Shown: positions 36,640 to 46,156, numbered from the stretch's first letter. The stretch: DNA of 64,000 bases from Catenovulum agarivorans YM01 (GCF_000281085.1 NZ_JH767528.1:1-64000); one strand, 5' to 3'. Notes: a model not told the origin generated them from the letters alone. Program-made: numbers and translations.

Positions 36640-37473
36640 ATGACGATTCCAATTACCAACCCATTTAAAATAGTTGTTAAACGCCAAGGTGACGTATGTA
36701 TTCATACCTTTATTTCATCGTATGAAGGCAACAATATTGCCAATGCAACACATATTATTGAAAGTGCAAATACCTTAGTTGTAATCGACGGGCAGTTTTT
36801 ACGTCCTTACGCGAAGAAGTTTCGTGAATATGCCGACAGTTTGAAAAAGCCAATTGATCGAGTTTATTTGTCACATCGTCATCCGGATCACTGGTTTGGT
36901 TTAGGTGATGCTTTTAGTGATGTTGATATTTATGCGCCAATCGAAACCATAGAATTTCTTAAACAACATGGCGAAGCATCGCGCGAAGATCATATTGCGA
37001 AAATAGGCGCTGATTTGGCCCCAACCCAAGTCGTTATTCCCGAGCATGTTGCTAAAGCGGGCATTGATGTAATAGACGGGGTTAAATATGTAGTTGAACG
37101 AGTGGTCGATACAGAAATTGACTATGCAATTACCCTGAAGCTGCCGGATTATGGTGTGTATATAGTGCAAGATTTAATTTATAGCGGCACGCACTTGTAT
37201 GTAACTAAATATATTGATCATTGGGTTGCGATACTCGAAGACATGCTGAGCTCAGATTATGAGATTTTTTTACCTGGGCATGGTTTTCCAGCCGACAAAA
37301 AAGAAGTTACCGCCAATGTTAAGTATCTTACCGCGGCTAAGTTGGCAATAGATGATGGTTTAAGAGACGACGCCTATAAACAATTTATGTTGCAGCGTTT
37401 TCCTGAACGTGAATGCCCAGCGATTTTTGATATCTACATTCCGCGTTTGTTTGACGGCGCACCAGAATATTAA
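36640..37473 (+). CDS. MBL-fold metallo-hydrolase
   Basis: This 277-residue metallo-beta-lactamase-fold protein has the metal motif HxHxDH as SHRHPDHWFG (His79, His81, Asp83, His84) and a later ligand in LPGHGFP (His214). An Asp in IVQDLIYSG is in place for the bridging ligand. There is no signal peptide. GGAG precedes the ATG. It is followed 17 bp later by a thiamine-diphosphate decarboxylase gene, so the two are co-transcribed. MBL-fold proteins include thioesterases, lactonases and glyoxalase II. The pairing suggests acting on a precursor or product of a 2-keto acid; this is inference. Confidence 0.85.
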   Translation: MTIPITNPFKIVVKRQGDVCIHTFISSYEGNNIANATHIIESANTLVVIDGQFLRPYAKKFREYADSLKKPIDRVYLSHRHPDHWFGLGDAFSDVDIYAPIETIEFLKQHGEASREDHIAKIGADLAPTQVVIPEHVAKAGIDVIDGVKYVVERVVDTEIDYAITLKLPDYGVYIVQDLIYSGTHLYVTKYIDHWVAILEDMLSSDYEIFLPGHGFPADKKEVTANVKYLTAAKLAIDDGLRDDAYKQFMLQRFPERECPAIFDIYIPRLFDGAPEY

Positions 37474-37490
37474 TAGTGAGGGATTAAATT

Positions 37491-39146
37491 ATGAATGCTC
37501 AATACACAGTAGGACAATATTTAGCAGATAGATTAGAGCAGTTGGGTTTAGGCCATTTATTTTCTATCGCGGGTGACTACACAATCAATTGGATTAACAA
37601 TTATATTGAGCCTAGCTCAATTGAGTTAATTGAAGAAGTTAACGAATTAAACGCAGGTTATGCCGCTGATGCATACGCAAGATATAAAGGCATAGCTGCT
37701 ATGTGTTTTACCTATTCCGCCGGTACTTTAAGTGCGGTAAATGCGGTTGCTGGGGCTTATGTCGAACGCGCGCCTGTGGTGCTGATAAACGGTTCACCTA
37801 ACATTAAGCAACGACTAACCTTTCAAAAAACAGGTTTTGTTTCGCACCATATGATTAATGGTGAAACAGACTTGAACATTTATAAAAATATTACAGCCGC
37901 CGCAATTAAAATTGATAATCCCGATTTAGCGCCTAATTTAATCGATTATGCGCTCACTCAATGTATTACCGAAAAGCGTCCAATTTATATTGAATTGCTG
38001 GATGACATGGTTGATCAAACTTGTAGTGCGCCAGTCGGTAAATTACAGCCAGCTAGAGTGATGTCAGATCCTGCTGGTTTGTTAGCATCAGTGCAAACCA
38101 TCAAACAAAAACTTGAAAGCGCACAAAAGCCAATTATTTGGATAGGTGCTGAAGTAGACCGTATGGGTTTGCATGTGCAAGTTGAACAGCTGATTAAAAA
38201 GTTAAAATTGCCTTATGTCACCGAATTAATTAGCAAAGCGCTGTTGTCTGAAAACGATGCGTTATTTGCAGGTGTATACGATGGCCAAGCATCATCAGCC
38301 GCAACGCAAAAATTAGTCGCAGAATCTGATTTTATTTTAGCTTTGGGCGTGTGGTTATCTGATATTAATTCATTAGGTGGCAGCATAGACTACGACAAAA
38401 TGGCGCTAGTGGCTGGTGATATAGTTAAATACGGCAGTTATTTTGTACCTCAAGTTTCGTTGGGACAGTTTATTGATGAAGTGAATAATCAAGCAATAAG
38501 CTGTGCGACGCCAGACTGTTTGCCAACGGATGAAGCTCCAGCTGCCTTAAACCCAACGGATGCGATAAGTTATCAAGGTTTGTATGAATTTATTCAAAAT
38601 AAACAATACATTACCGATTCAACTTTAGTAGGCAGTGATGCAAGCTTAAATTATTTTGGCAGCATTTTGCTTAAAGTGGGTGCTCCTAGAGGTTTTTTGG
38701 CACAACCAACTTATTCGGCAATTGGTTATATAGGCCCAGCCGCAACCGGCATGAGCTTAGCTAAACAAGACCACCAAAGAGTGATGGTATTTTCCGGTGA
38801 CGGTGGTTTTCAAATGAGTCCACAATGTTTATCAACCCAAACTCGTTTTGGTTTAAATCCGATTATTTTTGTAGTGGATAATGGTGTTTATGGTGTTGAA
38901 CAGTGGCTGTACGATGCTGAAGTATTTTCGAGTGAACGAGAATTTTTCGATTCTTGTGTATTACATAGATGGGATTACGCCAAATTAGCAGAAGTGTTTG
39001 GTTGTAAAGCTTGGGTAGCCAATACCTACGCCGAGTTAGAAACTGCAGTGTTAGGCGCGTTAGAAAATTCCAACAGTCCATCACTTATTCAAGTTAAAGT
39101 TCCGCAAAAATCATTGCCGGATAATGCTAGGTGGAAAGAAAAATAA
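37491..39146 (+). CDS. Thiamine-diphosphate 2-keto acid decarboxylase (PDC-like)
   Basis: This 551-residue enzyme of the pyruvate/indolepyruvate decarboxylase family would convert a 2-keto acid to an aldehyde. Asp29 in SIAGDYTINW, Glu52 in EEVNELNAGYAADAYAR, and the His119-His120 pair in GFVSHHMIN match the catalytic set of bacterial pyruvate decarboxylase. The cofactor motif runs from SGDGGFQMS to VVDNGVYGVEQW, with a final Glu in place. GAGGG precedes the ATG. It is co-transcribed with the MBL-fold gene. Classical PDC is uncommon in bacteria, and whether pyruvate is the substrate cannot be told. Confidence 0.88.
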   Translation: MNAQYTVGQYLADRLEQLGLGHLFSIAGDYTINWINNYIEPSSIELIEEVNELNAGYAADAYARYKGIAAMCFTYSAGTLSAVNAVAGAYVERAPVVLINGSPNIKQRLTFQKTGFVSHHMINGETDLNIYKNITAAAIKIDNPDLAPNLIDYALTQCITEKRPIYIELLDDMVDQTCSAPVGKLQPARVMSDPAGLLASVQTIKQKLESAQKPIIWIGAEVDRMGLHVQVEQLIKKLKLPYVTELISKALLSENDALFAGVYDGQASSAATQKLVAESDFILALGVWLSDINSLGGSIDYDKMALVAGDIVKYGSYFVPQVSLGQFIDEVNNQAISCATPDCLPTDEAPAALNPTDAISYQGLYEFIQNKQYITDSTLVGSDASLNYFGSILLKVGAPRGFLAQPTYSAIGYIGPAATGMSLAKQDHQRVMVFSGDGGFQMSPQCLSTQTRFGLNPIIFVVDNGVYGVEQWLYDAEVFSSEREFFDSCVLHRWDYAKLAEVFGCKAWVANTYAELETAVLGALENSNSPSLIQVKVPQKSLPDNARWKEK

Positions 39147-39162
39147 TTTTCCACTTGTGTTT

Positions 39163-39200
39163 AAGTTAAGAGTTAGCACAATGGTTAACTCTTAACTTTT
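39163..39200 (+). terminator. Strong hairpin after the decarboxylase gene
   Basis: AAGTTAAGAGTTA (39163-39175) pairs with TAACTCTTAACTT (39186-39198), followed by TT. It ends 5 bp before the ogt start, which is unusually close. Confidence 0.85.
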
Positions 39201-39204
39201 CTGC

Positions 39205-39720
39205 ATGAGCAGTGTTATGCATATTATTAAATTTGCTTTCGGCGAATGTTTTTTAGGCCAAGTTTTAGTGGCAAGTACAGATAAAGGCATTTGTGCAATT
39301 GCTATTGGTGATGAATCAGCACAACTATTAGCCGACTTGTCTGCAAATTTCCCGAAGGCTCAATTGAAGGCTGATGAGTCAGTATCTGCTGTTGCAGAAA
39401 AAGTTGTAGCCTTTATCAATAATCCGCAAATTAACTTCTCCTTGGCGCTAGATATTCGCGGCACTCAATTTCAAACTCAGGTTTGGCAATTTTTACAACA
39501 AATACCAGTCGGTCAAACAATGAGTTATGCTGAAATTGCTAAGCAGATTTCCTCGCCAACTGCAGCAAGGGCTGTCGCTCGTGCTTGTGCAACCAATAAA
39601 CTCGCCGTAGTTATTCCATGTCATAGAGTTATTCGCGGAGATGGGAGTTTGTCTGGATACCGCTGGGGTTTAACACGAAAAAGTCAGCTGTTGGCAAAAG
39701 AAAAGTTATTGGCAAAGTAA
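39205..39720 (+). CDS. ogt: Methylated-DNA-protein cysteine methyltransferase
   Basis: This 171-residue protein removes alkyl groups from O6-alkylguanine in DNA by transfer to its own cysteine. The active-site PCHR motif is present (VVIPCHRVIRGDG, Cys139). FQTQVWQFLQQIPVGQTMSYAEIA and AARAVARACATNKL, typical of the DNA-binding domain, precede it. Length matches Ogt rather than full Ada. The ATG at 39205 lies directly behind a terminator hairpin with no clear ribosome site; an ATG four codons on is possible. It is unrelated to its neighbours. Confidence 0.92.
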   Translation: MSSVMHIIKFAFGECFLGQVLVASTDKGICAIAIGDESAQLLADLSANFPKAQLKADESVSAVAEKVVAFINNPQINFSLALDIRGTQFQTQVWQFLQQIPVGQTMSYAEIAKQISSPTAARAVARACATNKLAVVIPCHRVIRGDGSLSGYRWGLTRKSQLLAKEKLLAK

Positions 39721-39779
39721 GCTTTTATCACTTTATCACTAGACACCAACAAGCACGACTTTTGTTAATCAATAAAAAC

Positions 39780-40166
39780 CTATCGAGTGAAGTCAGCTTC
39801 AAGCTCTAAATAGGTATTGTCGGTTTGTGGCCAACCGGCTTTGTCTGGACTTTGATAGAAGTGGTGAATATATTTTTGTCTAAATTCGTTAAATATTTCA
39901 CCTGTTACATGCGCTGAAAATGCTGCGGCGTTAGCATATCTTTCGTAAAAAATTACTTCTGTTTGCAACTGGTTTGGGATGTTTTTCGCCGGTGGATTTA
40001 ATGGCTGGTTGTCACTATCCAATGGCGGTTTTGCCGTTATATGAACATTGTAAGAAAGTGTCTCTGGTTCTTTCTGTTCAACTTGAATGGTTAATTCTTT
40101 TAACGCTTGAACGAGTTCGTCGGTACAGCCATTTTTTAGTTTCCATCGAGAGATGAGTGCAATCAT
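39780..40166 (-). CDS. Antibiotic-biosynthesis-monooxygenase (ABM) fold protein
   Basis: This is a 128-residue small protein of the dimeric ferredoxin-like ABM fold. It begins MIALISRWKLKNGCTDELVQA and has FYERYANAAAFSAHVTGEIF, here YERYANAAAFSAHVTG, the usual core with an aromatic and a His. The start is the ATG at 40166, since GGAG lies 6 nt upstream; a start four codons earlier has no such site. Family members include quinol monooxygenases and heme-degrading enzymes, but function here is unknown. It is a single gene, converging with ogt. Confidence 0.78.
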   Translation of the reverse strand: MIALISRWKLKNGCTDELVQALKELTIQVEQKEPETLSYNVHITAKPPLDSDNQPLNPPAKNIPNQLQTEVIFYERYANAAAFSAHVTGEIFNEFRQKYIHHFYQSPDKAGWPQTDNTYLELEADFTR

Positions 40167-40262
40167 ATCTAGCTCCATTAGTTTGGTTATGCATTGGGAT
40201 TTTTCCGTGCTGTTTCAGTATATAAGCTAAATTCGGGATAACAAGCTAGACCATCTAAAGCT

Positions 40263-41954
40263 TTATAGCTGCAATGTCTTTGCTTGTTCGATTAACTCTG
40301 GATTGCTCAATTGACTATCCAATAAATACACTTGCACACTATGCGGTGTTAATTCAAATTGCCAGTTTGCTTGTTTGGATAAATCAACTTGTTTGCCAGT
40401 AAACGCATTTTGCCAAGAGGCTAAGTTTTGCAACTTATCTAATTTCACTTGTTTGGCCTCGTCACTTTTATTCAGCAATACTAACGCAGTTTGGTTTTTA
40501 CCTTGGTGTTGGTAAATGCGGTAAAACGCAGCTGTATCTTGATTAAATTGTAAGTTCAGCTGCAAGCCTCGCTGCAACGCAATTGAGTTTTTACGCACAT
40601 GCGCAATGGTTTTTAGCTGTTGTGCGATAGGGTGAGTTTTGGCTTTTTCTATATTTTGTTGGCCGAGATAATTACGGTTGCCTTGGTGTTCGGCTTTACC
40701 TGTCATAAAGTTAATTTCAGAGCCGTAATAAATAACCGGAATACCGCGGCTGGTGAATAACCAGTTGTTTGCATCAATAAAACCATTGTCATCTGCATTC
40801 ATTCGCGCCATGTCATGGTTGTCGTAAAAGGTCATTAGTTCGTATGGGTTTTGGTAAATGCCGTCAGTTAAATGTAAGTAACTTAAAATGTCGGCGTAAC
40901 TTGCATCTTTATTCTCAAAAACTTGAGTGATAGCGGCGCGACCAGGGAAATCTAATACGCTTACCCCGCCATTTTCAGGGCGAGTATGTTGAGCGATAAA
41001 GTTAGCGTCATAGTTATAACTTTCGCCAAACATAAACATATCTGGGTAATGTTGGCGAATTTTTTTACTCACTTGATACCAAAAATGATGTGGCATTTCG
41101 CGAATGGTGTCTATGCGAATTGCATCAACACCTTGTTCAATCCAATACAGATACGCATCGGTTAAATATTCAAACGCAGCTTGGTTATTTTCGTCAATAT
41201 CCGATAACTGAGCGAGCCCTGTGTGAGTGTTGTAGAACTGATGTAGTGGATTGGTTTTATCTAATTTGCTTGGGTGGATGTTTTGATGATCGGCCAATAA
41301 CTTGCCATTTCTATCGTAAATTTTGCCAAACTGCGGCATTTCTTCAACCATTGAGTATGCAGGTGAACCATGGTTACCCACTATATCTAAGACAAACTTT
41401 AAGTTGTGCTGTTTAAGCCCTGCTGAAAACTGTTTGAAAGATAAATCGTTTGAAACTAAATGTTCATCGGCTTGATAAAAATTATGCGCCCAATAGCCGT
41501 GATAACCGGTTTTGCCGCCATCTTTATAACCACCATCAAAAGTAATGGTTTCGCCACCGTTAAATGCGTAATCCGGGTTATCCCAAATAGGCGTTAACCA
41601 CACTGAAGTGAAACCTAAATCAGCAATATATGCGGCGTTGTTTAATACACCTTTAAAATCGCCACCTAAATAACCAACGTTAGCACTTTGGCCATTTGGC
41701 CCAGGCAATTCGCGGTTAAATGTGCCCCAACTGCCGTCACCCCAATCTTTACCTTGTTGAGGAAAGTTATTCGTTTTATCACCATCTACAAAACGGTCGG
41801 TTAATGCAAAATATACTGCTTCTTGAGCAAAAGGTTCGAGCGTGCCATATAAGCTGGTGGAGGTATTTTCTGCGGTGTTTGTTTGCGTGCTTGAACAAGC
41901 ATTAACTAATGCAAGTGCGCATGCACTTGCAAGTAAAGTGAGTTTTAATTTCAT
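40263..41954 (-). CDS. GH13 alpha-amylase family lipoprotein
   Basis: This 563-residue GH13 enzyme has a lipoprotein signal (LALVNAC, Cys20). The barrel begins AVYFALTDRFVDGDK. Catalytic residues are Asp282 in GVDAIRIDTIRE, Glu311 in FMFGESYNYD and Asp381 in TFYDNHDMARM; DIVGNHG is region I. The C-terminal domain is short (LVLLNKSDEAKQVKL). A nested inverted repeat lies 16-68 bp upstream of its start, and the regulon 16-mer is absent, so control differs from the 2-28 kb genes. AGG precedes the ATG at normal spacing. It is likely a membrane-anchored periplasmic dextrinase; specificity is unknown. Confidence 0.92.
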   Translation of the reverse strand: MKLKLTLLASACALALVNACSSTQTNTAENTSTSLYGTLEPFAQEAVYFALTDRFVDGDKTNNFPQQGKDWGDGSWGTFNRELPGPNGQSANVGYLGGDFKGVLNNAAYIADLGFTSVWLTPIWDNPDYAFNGGETITFDGGYKDGGKTGYHGYWAHNFYQADEHLVSNDLSFKQFSAGLKQHNLKFVLDIVGNHGSPAYSMVEEMPQFGKIYDRNGKLLADHQNIHPSKLDKTNPLHQFYNTHTGLAQLSDIDENNQAAFEYLTDAYLYWIEQGVDAIRIDTIREMPHHFWYQVSKKIRQHYPDMFMFGESYNYDANFIAQHTRPENGGVSVLDFPGRAAITQVFENKDASYADILSYLHLTDGIYQNPYELMTFYDNHDMARMNADDNGFIDANNWLFTSRGIPVIYYGSEINFMTGKAEHQGNRNYLGQQNIEKAKTHPIAQQLKTIAHVRKNSIALQRGLQLNLQFNQDTAAFYRIYQHQGKNQTALVLLNKSDEAKQVKLDKLQNLASWQNAFTGKQVDLSKQANWQFELTPHSVQVYLLDSQLSNPELIEQAKTLQL

Positions 41955-41969
41955 CTGTGTGCCTAATGA

Positions 41970-42022
41970 TTATTGGTTTTATTCAATACAGAGCAAAGTA
42001 TTGAATTAATGTTTACCAATAA
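41970..42022. promoter_or_regulatory. Nested inverted repeat upstream of the lipoprotein amylase
   Basis: The inner pair ATTCAATAC (41981-41989) and GTATTGAAT (41998-42006) is a perfect 9-bp inverted repeat with an 8-nt spacer. The outer pair TTATTGGT (41970-41977) and ACCAATAA (42015-42022) is also perfect. It could be an operator or a structured leader. Confidence 0.55.
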
Positions 42023-42062
42023 CCATTAACTAAACTCGCAGACGGCTTTTAAAAAGTCTCAT

Positions 42063-44858
42063 TTATAAATTGCTATTAATACTATCTAACAATAGCTGTG
42101 CTTTGTTTGAGTGTTCAGATTGTTGCTGCGATAGAATAAAACCTAATTCATCTTTCGCTTCGCTGACTAAACCTAAGTCGGCTAAACATTTTGCTATGTG
42201 GTAGCGTAAATCTAGGTCATTCGGCATTTTCACAAAAGCTTTACGTAAGTAGCCGAGTGCTTCAGTGCTTTGCCCTTTCTGCGCTAACAATACACCATAG
42301 GTTTTTTGGATATGCTGATCTTGCTTATCCAACTCTATCGCTTGGCGTATATAGAGCTGACTTTTATCTATATCAAGCTGCATATAAATATTGGCTAGGC
42401 GATTTAACAAAGCTGCTCTATTTGGGTTAGATGGATGCTGCAATAATTTTTCATACTGCTGCGCCGCTAACGACCAATGTTGATTGTAGTAATAATATTG
42501 CGCTAATAAGTTAATAGGGAAATAACGCTGTGGGTGTTGCTCAATTAGTTGCTGGACTTGTTGGGTAAATATTTTTTCATCTAAACCGAAACGAGTTAAA
42601 TTGTATAACTTAGCTAGAGCGAGCTCTAATGTATCGTCTAATGATAAGGCTCTTTTGTAGCTGAAAGCCGCATTCACAATTTCGCCTTTTTGTTCATACA
42701 TTCTGCCAGCTAAAATATATAAACTGGCCGAGTTTGCATTTAGCTTTAATTGTTTGTTGATCTCAGTTTCTGCTTTGGCGGTTTGATTGCCATTGAGCAA
42801 GAGTTCAATCAGTTGACTAGTCACTTTTGCATGATTCGGTTGCAGTTCGAGTATTCTGCGTAAGCTGTTTTCAGCTGCGACTATATCTTGTTGTGATAAA
42901 TACAACTGGCTTAGTGCTAACAATAAAATAGGGTCGTCATTCGCGCTAGTAGCTAGCATTTTGCTATCCAAAGCGCTACTTTTTTCATTGCCGACGGCTA
43001 AATATAGGTAAGCTCGCTGTAATAAATATTTAGGCTCTGCGGCGGTAATAGAAACCAGTTTATCGAGTGTTTTTATAGCGTCATTCAGTTGTTTCTGTGC
43101 CAGATAAATTCCGAACATACCGTCAAGTGCGCTAATGTTTTCTGGCTCTAGCGTTAACACGGCCAAATAACGTTCAATAGCTTGTTGGTAATTACCTGCT
43201 TTTACATCAATTTCTGCGAGTAGAGTTAAAGTTGGTTGATGCAAAGGTTGTTGTTGGTGAATACGCTCTAGTTCTTTTAATGCCTGCTCAAATTTATTTT
43301 GCTGATAATAAATACTCGCCAGATTAAAGCGTGCGCTAATTGATTCAGCGTTCAAAGTTAAAGTTTGTTGGGTTATTTGAGTTGCTTCAACTAGCGCTCT
43401 TTGTTGTATCAGTATTGCTGCTTTAGTTGTTAAATAATCTTCATTATTGCTCGCGTGTACCAATAATTGGTTGATGCTTTTAAGTGCTACGTCCAAACGT
43501 TTTGCTTGTAAATTTAATACACTGTGAATAAACAACAAATGACTATTGGTGTGTTTCTCGACTAATGTATCTAACATAGATAACGCCAACTCGGTTTGTT
43601 GGCGAGCGAGTAATATTTTAATTTCCAGCAGTTGCACATCTATCTGCTCTGGGTGATGTTGTTGTAAATCTTCCAGCAGAACTAATGCTTTAAAGGTTTT
43701 GCCTGAATTTAGATATTGTTCACCAAGCAATACAATAAAACTTGGATACTGTAACAAGGATTTTTGATGCAGCTCCATTAAGTCGACTGCATCTTTATTT
43801 TGTTTCAATGCAAGTTGTGTGCGAGCTAGCAGCATAACCGCTTGCATATCTTGTGGTTTTTGCTCTGTCAGTACTCTGAAATCCCGTAAGGCTTGCTGAT
43901 ACTTATTTTGGGTAAAAGACAATAAACCGCGTAACAATAATAAGGTTGGCTCTTCATCTATTATTTCATCCGGCAATACATACACATGCTCTGCCAATTG
44001 TTGTAATTGCTCCAACGCTTGCTGTGATTTTTCAGCAGACGCATGTGTTAGTTGGCTATTAACTAAAATAGCGAAAGGATCTTGCGGTGAGAGTTGTAAA
44101 ATTTGCTCAATAACTAAACTAGCATTGTTGGTATCATTTTTTGCTAAATAAACATCAGCTAAAGTTTTTAACAAGCTTAGTTGCTTTGGGGCGATAGATT
44201 TTGCCGCTAGTAGTTGCTCAAGCGCTTTTTCGTGTAAACCCGCTTGTTTATTGAGCAAAGCCATCAAATGCAGTGTTGCTACATTGTTCGGCGCTTTTTC
44301 GAGTGCTTGCGTTAGATATTCACCTGCTTTGGCATAGTCTTGTTGCAAATAGGCGATATTGGCTAAGCCGTTAAGCTGTTCTACTGGGTTGTTTGTTAGC
44401 TTAGTTAACTGCAAATAACTCTGTTTGGCACAATCATAGTCCGGCAGTTTTAAACACGCATTTACGCGCACATACTGCCAATCCACTTGTTGTTTATGGC
44501 TTAGCGAAGATGGTGGTTTAAACTCAACAATTTGTTGGTATTGCTTGAGCCTAGTTAATACTTGTGCCCAGCTATCAATATACAAACTGAAGTCGACGCC
44601 ACTGTTAATTATTTGCTCAAAGTAGCTATTGGCCGTTTGGTATTCGCCTATTTGGGTTAACACTTGCGCCATTAGTGTTTGTGCGGGCAAATTGGTTGAG
44701 TCTTGCTGTAGAACATTTTTAATATGGATTATTGATTCATCGTAATTTTTTTGTTGGTAGGCTGAGCGCGCTTTTTCGTAGCTGAGTTGAATGCTTGTTT
44801 GGGCAAAAGTGCAATAAGGCAAAATAAGGGCAACAAGTGCAAGGGATTTCAGCCACAT
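42063..44858 (-). CDS. TPR-repeat protein, PrsT-like (PEP-CTERM associated)
   Basis: This exported protein of 931 residues is built almost wholly of tetratricopeptide repeats. The ATG at 44858 is preferred because AGGAAA lies upstream and it opens a signal peptide (MWLKSLALVALILPYCTFAQ). Repeats such as ALEQLLAAKSIAPKQLSLL and AIERYLAVLTLEPENISAL run throughout. Size and architecture resemble the TPR protein (PrsT) linked to exosortase/PEP-CTERM loci, but a clean lipobox is missing. The neighbouring upstream gene is a PEP-CTERM protein, which supports the link. No exosortase is in the window. Confidence 0.8.
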   Translation of the reverse strand: MWLKSLALVALILPYCTFAQTSIQLSYEKARSAYQQKNYDESIIHIKNVLQQDSTNLPAQTLMAQVLTQIGEYQTANSYFEQIINSGVDFSLYIDSWAQVLTRLKQYQQIVEFKPPSSLSHKQQVDWQYVRVNACLKLPDYDCAKQSYLQLTKLTNNPVEQLNGLANIAYLQQDYAKAGEYLTQALEKAPNNVATLHLMALLNKQAGLHEKALEQLLAAKSIAPKQLSLLKTLADVYLAKNDTNNASLVIEQILQLSPQDPFAILVNSQLTHASAEKSQQALEQLQQLAEHVYVLPDEIIDEEPTLLLLRGLLSFTQNKYQQALRDFRVLTEQKPQDMQAVMLLARTQLALKQNKDAVDLMELHQKSLLQYPSFIVLLGEQYLNSGKTFKALVLLEDLQQHHPEQIDVQLLEIKILLARQQTELALSMLDTLVEKHTNSHLLFIHSVLNLQAKRLDVALKSINQLLVHASNNEDYLTTKAAILIQQRALVEATQITQQTLTLNAESISARFNLASIYYQQNKFEQALKELERIHQQQPLHQPTLTLLAEIDVKAGNYQQAIERYLAVLTLEPENISALDGMFGIYLAQKQLNDAIKTLDKLVSITAAEPKYLLQRAYLYLAVGNEKSSALDSKMLATSANDDPILLLALSQLYLSQQDIVAAENSLRRILELQPNHAKVTSQLIELLLNGNQTAKAETEINKQLKLNANSASLYILAGRMYEQKGEIVNAAFSYKRALSLDDTLELALAKLYNLTRFGLDEKIFTQQVQQLIEQHPQRYFPINLLAQYYYYNQHWSLAAQQYEKLLQHPSNPNRAALLNRLANIYMQLDIDKSQLYIRQAIELDKQDQHIQKTYGVLLAQKGQSTEALGYLRKAFVKMPNDLDLRYHIAKCLADLGLVSEAKDELGFILSQQQSEHSNKAQLLLDSINSNL

Positions 44859-44965
44859 ATATGAATTTCCTGAATTTCTTTTTTGTGAGCGCATAAAATA
44901 AAAAGGCGGTAAAAACCGCCTTAATATATTATAAATTTTTGCTTAAATTCAAATGATTGAATGGT

Positions 44966-45904
44966 TTAAGCCTTTTGTAGGCGTTTGCGTGCCATCAACA
45001 AACCAAAAGCAATGAGTAACAGAGTTATCATTGGAGGCTCTGGTACTTCTTGAGCCGGTTCTGGTGGTGTATAAGCGAAAAGTTTGTTGTGTATTTCTAC
45101 TGAACCAGAATAAGACAATGCAGCTACACCGCCGTCAATAGAACCAGTTGAACCAGAGATATCTGCGTAAGGCGCAAGAATAGAACCATTCCAACCGTCG
45201 CCACTAAAAGTTAATTCTGTCGCTTCGTAAAAGTTCCATAAAACCATAGAAGCGAGTTCTTTGGTGAAATTACCTTGAGCTTTAGAGGAAATATTGAGCG
45301 AGCCTGTACCCGCAACGTTGATCACAACCGGGATTGTAGGGGTTGAGCTAAAATCAAATCCACCAGATAAAATATCGCTGCTGCTGATGTTATACACTGA
45401 CAACTCGTCTGTCGCGCTAGCGCCTGAGACAAATTTCTTTTGGTTAAAATCTGAGGTGTCAAAGGTACTATTTGCAGCTAACGATTGGTAATACTGACTT
45501 TGTGCAATGACTTTATCGTACAAGGCATCAAATTCAGATTGTAAAGCGGCTTGGTCTTGCTGTGTTGATGTTCCGCCAGAACCGTTATTGATTAAATTGG
45601 TGCTGCCAATATTGCCGCCATAAACTATGTTGTGACCGTTTTCTGCTTTGACGTCATTGGCGCTAATGTCACCAACAACAGTTACAGCATCTACTTTTGG
45701 ATCTGTCGCAAGTTTGCTACCAACGTCTAAAGAGCGGCCGGACATATTAATGTCACCACCAATAAAGATTTTCCCTTCAATATCACTTGAAGTGGATAGA
45801 TCATTTTTCAGAATCAGGTTGTAAGTATCGACAGTTGAAGCCGAAACTGAATATGTATGCAGCGCAGTTAATAAAACAACAGATATTGCGGTTGTCCATT
45901 TCAT
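44966..45904 (-). CDS. Choice-of-anchor A family protein with PEP-CTERM sorting signal
   Basis: This is an exported surface protein of 312 residues. A signal peptide lies at the start (MKWTTAISVVLLTALHTYSVSAS). The body has the choice-of-anchor A pattern (YNLILKNDLSTSSDIEGKIF, here NLILKNDLSTSSDIEGK; GGNIGS; WNGSILAPYADISGS). The C-terminus is a classical PEP-CTERM signal: VPEPPMITLLLIAFGLL followed by a basic tail, recognised by exosortase. The ATG at 45904 is chosen over the upstream TTG. It sits 107 bp upstream of the TPR gene on the same strand. It is probably part of the matrix or cell surface; the exosortase must be elsewhere. Confidence 0.88.
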   Translation of the reverse strand: MKWTTAISVVLLTALHTYSVSASTVDTYNLILKNDLSTSSDIEGKIFIGGDINMSGRSLDVGSKLATDPKVDAVTVVGDISANDVKAENGHNIVYGGNIGSTNLINNGSGGTSTQQDQAALQSEFDALYDKVIAQSQYYQSLAANSTFDTSDFNQKKFVSGASATDELSVYNISSSDILSGGFDFSSTPTIPVVINVAGTGSLNISSKAQGNFTKELASMVLWNFYEATELTFSGDGWNGSILAPYADISGSTGSIDGGVAALSYSGSVEIHNKLFAYTPPEPAQEVPEPPMITLLLIAFGLLMARKRLQKA

Positions 45905-46156
45905 AACGGTTTTATCCAATTGGAATTATTAAGTTTTTTATTGTTAAGCCTAAAAGCAAGAAGTAAGCCATTGTTTAAGTTGTTGTTCTGGTTGGGGTTT
46001 TAATGAGCGCTGGTTATTTGCTGTAAAATAGTCTGACAATGTTTTCATCAGTACAGAAACATGCTTTTAACACTTTGATTACAGTAGGTGTTTGGCGACT
46101 TTAAACTGTCATATTAACGTGCTATTAATGCCGCTTCTTCAGCATGTGCAGTGACT

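Noticed and set aside
45849-45862. GAATATGTATGCAG, similar to the starch-regulon site
   Set aside because: It lies inside the coding sequence for the signal peptide of the PEP-CTERM protein, lacks the TACGTA core, and has no link to a carbohydrate gene.
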